Positions 1 to 5,233 of a stretch of 5,233 nucleotides of DNA are shown here, piece after piece; positions within the stretch are counted from its first letter, which is position 1; each line of letters begins with the position of its first letter. Source of the stretch: Treponema sp. (GTDB taxonomy: Bacteria > Spirochaetota > Spirochaetia > Treponematales > Breznakiellaceae); contig JAISGE010000084.1 of NCBI GenBank assembly GCA_031263265.1, positions 1-5,233 on the forward strand, read 5' to 3'. The notes beneath the pieces are model-generated. The model searched no databases, was not told the DNA's origin, and worked only from the letters and a program-made list of their open reading frames with translations. The position numbers and the translations under genes are program-made.

Positions 1-894
1 AACCTGGACGGCATGGAGACCGTGGGACCCCTACTTCCCTTCAACGTAACGGGGGGCAAGGACATTACCCTTACCATCCGGGGCAACGGCCAAACGGTCA
101 GCCTGGGCAGCAACGGGAGTATCTTAACCCTGGGCGCCGAGCCTGGCTCAAGCCTTACCCTGATATTGCAGGACATAACCCACGAAGGGACAGACAGCAA
201 CGACGCTCCCGTGGTGAAGGTAAACAGCGGGGGAAATCTGGAGCTGAAGGTCGGCTCAAGCCTTACCGGGAATACCTCCTCCAACGATGGCGGTGGGATG
301 TATGTCAGTGGAGGAACCGTGACCATGAGCGGCGGCGCGGTCAGCGGCAATACAACCTCCGGCCAGTCTACCAACGGTGGCGGGGTGTATGTCGCCAGCG
401 GAGAATTTACCATGACCGGCGGCGAGATTAGCGGTAATACCGCTTCCGGCGGCAGTGCTCACGGCGGCGGGGTGTATGTCGCCAGTGGTGGAAAATTTAC
501 CCTGAGCGGCGAAGGCAAGGTTACCGGTAATTCCACCCCCAACTCCGGCGACGGTGGCGACAAAGGTGGCGGCGGGGTGTTTATCGCCGGTGGTGGAACG
601 TTCACCATGACCGGCGGCGAGGTTAGCAACAATAAGTCCGGCTACGACGGTGGCGGGGTGTTTGTCCGCGGAAATTTTAACATGAGCGGTGGTGAAATCA
701 GTGGCAATCAAGCATCCTACGGTGGCGGGGTGTATATCAGAGGTGGAACCTTTAAGATGACCGGTGGCGTTATTTACGGTTCTGAGGCAGAAAACGGCAG
801 CAAGGCAAATAAGGCTTCCAGCGCGGCAGTTTACGGCGGCACTTCCCCGGGTTCGACTAGCACGACCATTGATAAGAGGCAGGTGACCCCATAA
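1..894 (+). CDS. Partial beta-helix repeat surface protein (C-terminal part)
   Basis: The frame is open to the left edge (the codons before the first ATG at 13 read N-L-D-G), so this is the C-terminal end of a longer protein and the ATG at 13 is probably not its start. Counting from that ATG, residues 15-85 alternate short hydrophobic strands with Gly/Asn/Ser turns (for example DITLTIRGNG and SSLTLILQDI). Residues 93-267 form six imperfect repeats of 24-35 residues, each with GGG(V/M)(Y/F) at the front, then a strand such as FTMTGGEISGN. This pattern resembles right-handed parallel beta-helix proteins and loosely the GGA(I/L/V)/FxxN repeats of chlamydial Pmp proteins. Such proteins are usually secreted or on the surface, as adhesins or in carbohydrate binding; that role is inferred here. 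The protein stops at TAA soon after the last repeat, with no C-terminal beta-barrel or hydrophobic anchor visible. The signal peptide would lie outside the window. No enzymatic motif is visible. The fold class is fairly sure; the function is unknown. Confidence 0.8.
   Translation, partial: NLDGMETVGPLLPFNVTGGKDITLTIRGNGQTVSLGSNGSILTLGAEPGSSLTLILQDITHEGTDSNDAPVVKVNSGGNLELKVGSSLTGNTSSNDGGGMYVSGGTVTMSGGAVSGNTTSGQSTNGGGVYVASGEFTMTGGEISGNTASGGSAHGGGVYVASGGKFTLSGEGKVTGNSTPNSGDGGDKGGGGVFIAGGGTFTMTGGEVSNNKSGYDGGGVFVRGNFNMSGGEISGNQASYGGGVYIRGGTFKMTGGVIYGSEAENGSKANKASSAAVYGGTSPGSTSTTIDKRQVTP
289..813 (+). repeat. Six in-frame imperfect tandem repeats (24-35 codons)
   Basis: Coding repeats inside the surface-protein gene. 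Approximate units are 289-375, 376-462, 463-567, 568-648, 649-720 and 721-813. Each opens with GGNGGCGGG-type codons for Gly-Gly-Gly followed by Val/Met and Tyr/Phe. The first two units are both 87 bases long. DNA identity is locally perfect: the 20 bases at 379-398 recur at 466-485, exactly 87 bases later, and the 18 bases at 409-426 recur at 604-621. All length differences are multiples of three, so the frame is kept. This fits duplication and slippage under selection for a repeating fold. Confidence 0.85.
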
Positions 895-912
895 CCAGGC
901 AGGCAAGATTTA

Positions 913-957
913 GGGAGCTCCCACCCAGGTGAGAGGAGCTCCCCCTAACCTTTGTTT
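913..957 (+). terminator. Probable intrinsic terminator after the repeat-protein gene
   Basis: A perfect 9-base inverted repeat, GGGAGCTCC at 913-921 and GGAGCTCCC at 935-943, encloses a 13-base loop. It begins 19 bases after the TAA of the surface-protein gene. The following stretch (946-957) is T-rich but interrupted by A and C, so the U-tract is imperfect. It separates the surface protein from the paaK group. It could also be a stabilising 3' hairpin rather than a true terminator. Confidence 0.55.
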
Positions 958-1043
958 TGAAACAGCCGCAATCTGTTCAAAAACCGTATAAAACCTTTAA
1001 AAATGACTATAACTTTTCTCCATAACGGGGTATACTGATCTCA

Positions 1044-1078
1044 TTCTTGATGTATGTTCTCGTTACTATAAATATAAA
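1044..1078 (+). promoter_or_regulatory. AT-rich leader with possible promoter of paaK
   Basis: The 895-1096 gap is AT-rich in its second half and must hold the promoter of the paaK group if the hairpin at 913-943 terminates transcription. TATAAA occurs at 1067-1072 and again at 1073-1078, both acceptable -10 boxes. The only good -35-like hexamer, TTGATG at 1047-1052, sits 14 or 20 bases away, so the spacing is poor in either case. Other -10-like boxes (TATAAA 987-992, TATACT 1031-1036) also lack a partner at 16-18 bases. No riboswitch-like folding was recognised. The location is an estimate only. Confidence 0.25.
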
Positions 1079-1096
1079 AAGGAAAAAAAGGAAACC

Positions 1097-2398
1097 ATGA
1101 TCTTTAACCCTGAATACGAAGCTATGAACGAGGAGGTGCGGAGAAGCCTGCAATTTGTCCGCCTCAAAAACCTCGTCGAAAAACTCTATGCTGATGTCCC
1201 GTTCTACCGAAAAAAAATGGATGAGCTTGAACTTAAACCGCGAGATATCCGTTCCTTGGGTGATATTTCCAAGCTGCCTTTTACCATTAAGGATGATCTG
1301 CGGGAAACCTATCCCTACGGTCTTTTGGCCTGTCCTTTGGCGGAAATCGAGGAAATCCACATGTCCTCAGGAACCACCGGAGTTCCCGTGGTAGATGCCT
1401 ATACCAGAAAGGACATCGAGATCTGGGGAGAATCCATGGCTCGTACCCTGGCAGGAGCCGGTGGTACCAGAAACGACACGGTACAGAACTGTTACGGTTA
1501 CGGTCTTTTCACCGGTGGAATAGGTGTGCATTACGGGGCAAAGACCTTGGGAGCCAACATCATTCCCATGTCCTCGGGGAATACCCAGCGGCAGCTCATG
1601 GTGATGCAGGCTTTCGGCTCCACCATATTAACCTGTACCCCCTCCTATGCGCTTTTTATTGCTGAAGAAGCAGCGGAAGCAGGTATCGATCTCAGAAAAC
1701 TTCCCCTCAACAAGGGTTGTTTTGGTGCAGAGCCTTGGAGCGAAAACATGCGCCGGGAAATCGAGCAACGTTACGGGATGAACGCTTACGACATCTATGG
1801 GTTAACCGAAATCATCGGGCCTGGGGTTGCCTTTGAATGTGAAGCCAAGGACGGCCTCCACATTAACGAGGACTTCTTTTACCCGGAAATCATCGATCCC
1901 CTGACTGGCAGGACCCTCCCGGATGGGGAAAAAGGGGAACTGGTCTTCACCACCCTGACTAAGGAAGGTACGCCCCTCCTCCGGTACCGGACCCGGGATA
2001 TTACCTTTCTCCACCGGGAACGCTGCTCCTGTGGACGTACCACGGTCAGGATGAACCGGCTCTTTGGCCGTACCGATGATATGCTCATCATCCGGGGGGT
2101 CAACGTGTTCCCCAACCAAATCGAGCAGATCCTCATCGAAATTGAAGGTACTGATCCCCACTACCTCATCATCGTTACCCGGGGCCCCACCCACCTGGAC
2201 GAAGTGGAACTCCAAGTAGAGGTGAACCAAGCCTTTTTCAGTGATGAAACCAAAAACCTGGAAGGACTGCGAACCAAGATCGAAACCGTGCTGAAATCCA
2301 AACTCATGATTTCGGTGAAGGTAAAATTGGTAGAGCCGAAAACCATAGAGCGTTCTATGGGTAAGTCAAAACGGGTACTGGATATGCGTGAAATATGA
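1097..2398 (+). CDS. paaK: Phenylacetate-CoA ligase (AMP-forming)
   Basis: Activates phenylacetate, or a related aryl acetate, with ATP and CoA to the acyl-CoA plus AMP and PPi, in the cytoplasm; it belongs to the ANL adenylate-forming superfamily. The 433 residues match the usual PaaK length. Visible motifs in order are the N-terminal NPE and VPFYR segment (residues 4-37), P-loop SSGTTGVP (90-97), GYGLFTGG (134-141), FGAEPW (209-214), YGLTE (234-238), GPGVAFECE (241-249), RYRTRDI (296-302), CSCGRT (310-315), GRTDDMLIIRGVNVFP (324-339) and the C-terminal GKSKRV, whose K423 is the likely catalytic lysine. The P-loop is odd: V96 stands where PaaK enzymes usually have Lys. An AAGGA ribosome site at 1088-1092 supports the ATG at 1097. 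The downstream ACT gene starts 36 bases after the stop. The family is certain; the exact acid is not. In anaerobes, PaaK paralogues are often linked to indolepyruvate oxidoreductase, which is not in this window. Confidence 0.93.
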   Translation: MIFNPEYEAMNEEVRRSLQFVRLKNLVEKLYADVPFYRKKMDELELKPRDIRSLGDISKLPFTIKDDLRETYPYGLLACPLAEIEEIHMSSGTTGVPVVDAYTRKDIEIWGESMARTLAGAGGTRNDTVQNCYGYGLFTGGIGVHYGAKTLGANIIPMSSGNTQRQLMVMQAFGSTILTCTPSYALFIAEEAAEAGIDLRKLPLNKGCFGAEPWSENMRREIEQRYGMNAYDIYGLTEIIGPGVAFECEAKDGLHINEDFFYPEIIDPLTGRTLPDGEKGELVFTTLTKEGTPLLRYRTRDITFLHRERCSCGRTTVRMNRLFGRTDDMLIIRGVNVFPNQIEQILIEIEGTDPHYLIIVTRGPTHLDEVELQVEVNQAFFSDETKNLEGLRTKIETVLKSKLMISVKVKLVEPKTIERSMGKSKRVLDMREI

Positions 2399-2416
2399 AC
2401 CGTATACCTCTATAAT
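2388..2416 (+). promoter_or_regulatory. Candidate internal promoter before the ACT gene
   Basis: A perfect -10 hexamer TATAAT (2411-2416) lies exactly 17 bases after GTGAAA (2388-2393), which matches four of six -35 positions. The -35 lies within the last codons of paaK. Transcription would begin near 2423, leaving only a short leader that contains the ribosome site AAGGAG (2424-2429), five bases before the ATG at 2435. It could allow the ACT gene and glgA to be expressed apart from paaK. This is a pattern match only. Confidence 0.35.
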
Positions 2417-2434
2417 TGTCAGTAAGGAGTAAGC

Positions 2435-2851
2435 ATGCAGATTAAACAAATATCGGTATTTTTAGAAAACAACGCGGGTCGGCTTGGCGAAGTTACCGGC
2501 GTCCTTGCCCGGGCAGGTATCAACATGCGGGCCATAAGCATCGCGGATACTGCGGATTTTGGTATTTTACGGCTCATTGTGGACAATAATGAAGCAGCCA
2601 TGAAAGCCCTGAGTTCCGCAGGCTTTACCATCCGGGAAACCGATGTAGCTGCGGTAGAAATCCAAGATACTCCTGGAAGCCTGGCCAAGGTGATGGAATT
2701 GTTCCAGCGTTCCAAGGTAAACATCGAATACCTCTATGCATCCTTATCAGGTAATGCCGGGAAGGCGGTGGTTATCTTTAAACTTGAAGACCATGAAAAG
2801 GGACTGCAGCTCGTCAAAGAAAACGGCCTTTCCATGGTGGAACTCTTCTAG
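2435..2851 (+). CDS. Tandem ACT-domain amino-acid-binding protein
   Basis: A small cytoplasmic protein of 138 residues made almost entirely of two ACT domains. The first (about residues 3-68) has the ligand-loop and helix pattern ENNAGRLGEVTGVLARAGIN; the second (about 72-138) has DTPGSLAKVMELFQRSKVNI. ACT domains bind amino acids or other small ligands at domain interfaces and usually act as allosteric sensors; no catalytic domain is attached here. Stand-alone double-ACT proteins of this kind are commonly encoded beside phenylacetate-CoA ligase genes in anaerobes, so a role in sensing an aromatic amino acid and adjusting PaaK or its pathway is a reasonable inference, not shown. A strong AAGGAG site at 2424-2429 fixes the ATG start. 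It sits 36 bases after paaK and 63 before glgA. The domain call is sure; ligand and partner are unknown. Confidence 0.9.
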   Translation: MQIKQISVFLENNAGRLGEVTGVLARAGINMRAISIADTADFGILRLIVDNNEAAMKALSSAGFTIRETDVAAVEIQDTPGSLAKVMELFQRSKVNIEYLYASLSGNAGKAVVIFKLEDHEKGLQLVKENGLSMVELF

Positions 2852-2906
2852 GATCGAGTATGCTCCTGTGGAGTATGCTGGTTTAATCTAAGGAAACAGG
2901 CTAAAT

Positions 2907-2910
2907 GAGG
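2907..2910 (+). promoter_or_regulatory. Ribosome binding site of glgA
   Basis: GAGG ends four bases before the ATG at 2915. A second purine-rich block (AAGGAAACAGG, 2890-2900) lies further upstream, too far from this ATG to serve it. The N-terminal sequence MKILMATTEAVPFAKTGG is exactly where GlgA proteins begin, which confirms the start. Confidence 0.6.
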
Positions 2911-2914
2911 CACT

Positions 2915-4402
2915 ATGAAAATATTAATGGCCACCACTGAGGCCGTCCCATTTGCTAAAACCGGAGGGCTTGCCGACGCGGTTTCCGCGTTGTCCATTGC
3001 CTTGGCCCAGGAAGGGCATGAAGTTCGTATCATTATACCCCGGTATTACAGCATTAACCGGAACAATTTGCAGCATCTTGAAGGGGCCTTGGGGGTTCAT
3101 ATAGGAGGCAGTGAGGAATGGAGCGCGGTTTATACTGCGGACCTGCCCGGCTCACCGGTAAAGAACCCGGTTTTGGTTTATTTTATTGATCACGAACAAT
3201 TTTTTGGCAGGGACGGCATATACGGGGTTCCCTCAGAGCCGGATTTCCTTGATAATCCCCGGCGGTTTACCTTTTTCTCCCGGGCTGTTTTTCAGCTTTG
3301 CCGTAAAATCGGCTGGTACCCGGAGATCCTCCACGCCCATGATTGGCCCAGCGCCTTGGTACCGGTATTCCTCAAATACGGGGAACGCACCGCGGAATTT
3401 GCCAAAACCGTCTCGATATTGACCATCCATAATCTGGGATACCAGGGAATTTACCACAAAGACAATTACTACTATTCCAATCTGGACTGGAATGTGTTTT
3501 ATGAAGCAGGATTTGATGACTGGAACATGATGAACCTCCTCAAGGCAGGGATCAATACCGCGGATAAACTCAACACAGTTTCTCCCACGTATGCCGCGGA
3601 AACCCAAACCCAGGCCTATGGCTTCCGCCTAGATGGGGTACTCCGTTACCGTGCTGCAGATTATCGGGGTATTCTGAACGGCATTGATACCAAGCTCTGG
3701 AACCCTAAAACCGACCGGTATATTCCCCAGACCTATACGGTCAAAGACATGAGCGGGAAGATCAAGGCTAAAGAAGCCCTGCAAAAGGAATTTAACCTGC
3801 CCCTGGAACCGGATGTGCCTATCATCGGCATGGTGAGCCGTCTTACCGAACAAAAAGGGGTTGGCGAACTCTTTGGCCCGGCCTATGGTTCAGCCTGGTC
3901 TATCTGTCAGGATATGAATCTTCAAATGGTGCTCATCGGTTCTGGTGATCCCTGGTGCGAAAATGAAATTAAGAACCTTTCCTACCGGCTTGCCAACTTT
4001 AAGGCCCATATCGGCTACTCCGAAGCAGGAAGTCACCTGATCGAGGCGGGGAGCGATTTCTTTCTCATGCCGAGCCGTTACGAGCCTTGCGGCCTCAACC
4101 AGATGTATTCCCTGGCCTATGGAACCCTGCCTATTGTACGGAATACCGGAGGACTAGCAGACACCGTGGAGAATTTCAACCAGGAGACGGGCACAGGCAC
4201 GGGGTTCATGTTTAACGATCTTACCCCTTCGGCCATATACAACACCGTAGGCTGGGCAGTTTGGGCTTACTATAACTGCCGTGCTCAGATTGAAGCCATG
4301 CGCATCCTGGGGATGAATCAGAATTTTTCCTGGAAGAAATCAGCCAAGCAATATATCACCATGTATGAAGCGGCTTTCAACAAGGCTGCAAAGACAGACT
4401 AA
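2915..4402 (+). CDS. glgA: Glycogen synthase (ADP-glucose type)
   Basis: Transfers glucose from ADP-glucose to the non-reducing end of an alpha-1,4-glucan, building glycogen in the cytoplasm; GT5 family with a two-Rossmann GT-B fold. The 495 residues are slightly longer than the roughly 477 of E. coli GlgA. The N-terminal domain opens with EAVPFAKTGGLADAV, containing the KTGGL nucleotide-sugar loop (15-19), followed by HAHDW (140-144), TIHNLGYQG (170-178) and NGID (255-258). The C-terminal domain has SRLTEQKG (308-315, with R309 and K314 as phosphate contacts), GSGD (342-345) and PSRYEPCGLNQMYSLAYGT (386-404), in which E390 corresponds to the catalytic glutamate, then RNTGGLADTV (409-418). 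All key residues are present, so it should be active. It is third in the paaK-ACT-glgA run and is followed by a strong hairpin. No glgB, glgC or glgP is in the window, so the gene stands apart from a glycogen operon here. Confidence 0.96.
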   Translation: MKILMATTEAVPFAKTGGLADAVSALSIALAQEGHEVRIIIPRYYSINRNNLQHLEGALGVHIGGSEEWSAVYTADLPGSPVKNPVLVYFIDHEQFFGRDGIYGVPSEPDFLDNPRRFTFFSRAVFQLCRKIGWYPEILHAHDWPSALVPVFLKYGERTAEFAKTVSILTIHNLGYQGIYHKDNYYYSNLDWNVFYEAGFDDWNMMNLLKAGINTADKLNTVSPTYAAETQTQAYGFRLDGVLRYRAADYRGILNGIDTKLWNPKTDRYIPQTYTVKDMSGKIKAKEALQKEFNLPLEPDVPIIGMVSRLTEQKGVGELFGPAYGSAWSICQDMNLQMVLIGSGDPWCENEIKNLSYRLANFKAHIGYSEAGSHLIEAGSDFFLMPSRYEPCGLNQMYSLAYGTLPIVRNTGGLADTVENFNQETGTGTGFMFNDLTPSAIYNTVGWAVWAYYNCRAQIEAMRILGMNQNFSWKKSAKQYITMYEAAFNKAAKTD

Positions 4403-4431
4403 CTTGTTGGGGTAGGCTTGAGGCCCAAGAC

Positions 4432-4467
4432 AAAAAAAGGCCGTTTCCCTGGGGGAACAGCCTTTTT
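4432..4467. terminator. Bidirectional intrinsic terminator between glgA and the AraC-type gene
   Basis: Seven A's (4432-4438) lead into GGCCGTTTCCC (4439-4449). A short loop follows, then GGGAACAGCC (4453-4462) and TTTTT (4463-4467). The stem has one C-A mismatch and one bulged T. Because an A-run precedes and a T-run follows, it can stop transcription from glgA on the plus strand and from the regulator gene on the minus strand. It starts 30 bases after the glgA stop. Confidence 0.8.
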
Positions 4468-4622
4468 AGGGCAGGTTTACTGGCGGACCGTATACGAACC
4501 TTCCTTGTAAGCGCGGTAAAAATGATACTTGGTTCAAAACATTTTGTTTTGTATATCACATTTAATAGGTTTCCCAAAGGTTGGTAAAAGAAGTCGCCTC
4601 AAAAGGGCTGGGAATTTTCCGG
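4468..4622. other. Convergent intergenic gap without a convincing gene
   Basis: Between the terminator and the stop of the minus-strand regulator there are about 155 bases. They hold an 18-codon minus-strand tail (4477-4533) and a perfect palindrome (4535-4551), described separately. Reading frames across it are short, lack spaced ribosome sites and resemble no family I recognise. It would form the 3' untranslated region of the regulator transcript. Confidence 0.5.
4535..4551. repeat. Perfect 17-base palindrome (7-3-7)
   Basis: CAAAACA (4535-4541), spacer TTT, then TGTTTTG (4545-4551). This is the size and symmetry of a dimeric repressor operator. On the plus strand it exactly fills the 17-base spacer between TTGGTT (4529-4534, three of six -35 positions) and TATATC (4552-4557, four of six -10 positions). 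No sense gene starts downstream on the plus strand, so any transcript would run antisense to the regulator gene. The palindrome is certain; the function is speculative. Confidence 0.4.
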
Positions 4623-5233
4623 TTACATCCTTGGAAGCGGCTCTCCAGCGCGGAATTTTCGACGGTATTCACCGGGACTCATGCCAAGAAGACGCTTGAA
4701 AATTTCCCCGTAGTAGCTGGCAGCGGAAAAACCCGAGGCATAAGCCACCTCGGTAATACTTACGGTTTCATTGGTAAGGAGGCCGAGACTCTGCCGTATC
4801 CTGAAATGCAGGAGGTAATCAAAAACGCTTTTCCGTAAAGACTGCTTGAAAATTCGGCAACATTTACTTTTGCATACCAGCCCCGCATGAGCGATGTCGT
4901 CCAGGGTAATTTTTTCGCTGAAATGGGTTTGAATAAAACTTATCATCCGTTTAATGGCAAGGTCTTCCCGATAGGGGATGGCTTTTTCCTTTTCTCCAGA
5001 GGCGTTTTCCAACGCGACGGTATTGATAAACAGGAGCGACATAAGATCATAAAACCGGCTCTGCGTTTCCAACGCCGAATCATCAGGGGACTGTCTGGTC
5101 AATTCCGCCAATGTCCTGATACGCGTGAGGACCTGTGCCGCAAAACCGGCATTGCCTGCCGTAGTAGTAGAAGAAAAGAACAGCGCGTCAAAACGGTTAT
5201 CGTACAGCAAAGGATTAACAAAACGGTTTTCAA
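4623..5233 (-). CDS. AraC-family transcriptional regulator (5' end outside window)
   Basis: A DNA-binding regulator read leftward, ending at TAA (4625-4623). The frame stays open to the right edge: before the TTG at 5210 it reads E-N-R-F-V-N-P-L, so that TTG is not the true start. The visible 203 codons include the end of an N-terminal sensing domain (the N-P-L-L-Y-D segment resembles the cupin-type ligand domain of AraC relatives), a helical linker (about 5120-4960) and the C-terminal double helix-turn-helix. Helix-turn-helix one is at about 4907-4839 (ITLDDIAHAG then SKCCRIFKQSL); helix-turn-helix two is at about 4763-4665 (ITEVAYASGF, then YYGEIFKRLLGMSPGEYRRKF, the family signature). The ligand is not readable; many members with this layout respond to sugars or stress compounds. 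It converges on glgA, so it does not share that operon, and its target is probably upstream of it beyond the window. Confidence 0.88.
   Translation of the reverse strand, partial: ENRFVNPLLYDNRFDALFFSSTTTAGNAGFAAQVLTRIRTLAELTRQSPDDSALETQSRFYDLMSLLFINTVALENASGEKEKAIPYREDLAIKRMISFIQTHFSEKITLDDIAHAGLVCKSKCCRIFKQSLRKSVFDYLLHFRIRQSLGLLTNETVSITEVAYASGFSAASYYGEIFKRLLGMSPGEYRRKFRAGEPLPRM

Noticed and set aside
289..813. Periodic repeats considered as a CRISPR array
   Set aside because: The repeats are in frame, of variable length, without conserved repeat and unique spacer alternation, and encode a regular beta-solenoid pattern.
256..906. A 216-codon minus-strand open frame opposite the repeat protein
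   Set aside because: It mirrors the GC-rich Gly/Thr repeat codons of the sense gene; its periodic Ala/His/Gly sequence follows from the repeats on the opposite strand, and it has no family resemblance.
895..1096. Leader before paaK considered as a riboswitch or T-box
   Set aside because: Apart from the GC-rich hairpin that belongs with the previous gene, the sequence is AT-rich with no conserved aptamer motifs or paired terminator/antiterminator arms that I can see.
1802..2230. A 142-codon minus-strand open frame inside paaK
   Set aside because: It lies opposite highly conserved PaaK motifs and has no recognisable domain; it is a shadow of the sense gene.
3233..3607. A 124-codon minus-strand open frame inside glgA
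   Set aside because: It is opposite conserved GlgA sequence such as HAHDW and TIHNLGYQG, with no domain of its own.
4377..4577. A 66-codon minus-strand frame across the terminator
   Set aside because: It spans the hairpin and the end of glgA, has no ribosome site of note and no family resemblance.
4581..4838. An 85-codon plus-strand frame opposite the AraC-type gene, downstream of the palindrome
   Set aside because: It starts with TTG directly abutting AAAGG, so there is no usable ribosome spacing, and it runs opposite the conserved helix-turn-helix region. Considered as a product of the palindrome promoter but not supported as protein.

Overview
The window reads as a stretch of ordinary chromosome from a fermentative host-associated anaerobe. 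My best guess is a spirochaete of the Treponema/Breznakiella type. This rests on three impressions, none of them tested: a large repeat protein built of 'GGGVYV...FTMTGGEISGN' units, a type often met in gut treponemes; a phenylacetate-CoA ligase next to a tandem-ACT protein, a pairing common in anaerobes; and a bacterial-type glycogen synthase. A Bacillota origin is not excluded.

Layout from left to right. Positions 1-894 (+) hold the C-terminal part of a repeat-rich, probably right-handed beta-helix surface protein whose start lies outside the window. A GC-rich hairpin at 913-943 probably ends that transcript, and an AT-rich leader follows. Next come three genes in the same direction: an AMP-forming phenylacetate-CoA ligase (paaK, 1097-2398), a two-domain ACT protein (2435-2851) and glycogen synthase (glgA, 2915-4402). 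The gaps of 36 and 63 bases fit one transcript, with a possible extra promoter just before the ACT gene. A hairpin flanked by an A-run and a T-run (4432-4467) follows glgA and can act in both directions. The region 4468-4622 has no convincing gene, but it contains a perfect 17-base palindrome and a short minus-strand reading frame. At the right edge, on the minus strand and converging on glgA, is the C-terminal part of an AraC-family regulator (4623 to beyond 5233).

How the genes work together. PaaK would activate phenylacetate or a related aryl acetate to its CoA thioester. The ACT protein probably senses an amino acid, plausibly an aromatic one, and tunes that step. GlgA extends glycogen from ADP-glucose and has no evident biochemical link to the other two, so the cluster may be co-transcribed by position only. 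The target of the AraC regulator cannot be read from this window.

I found no CRISPR array, transposase, tRNA, rRNA or clear defence system. The points most worth a second look are a non-canonical P-loop in PaaK (Val where Lys is usual), the in-register repeats of the surface protein, and a palindrome that exactly fills a 17-base promoter-like spacer in the convergent gap.
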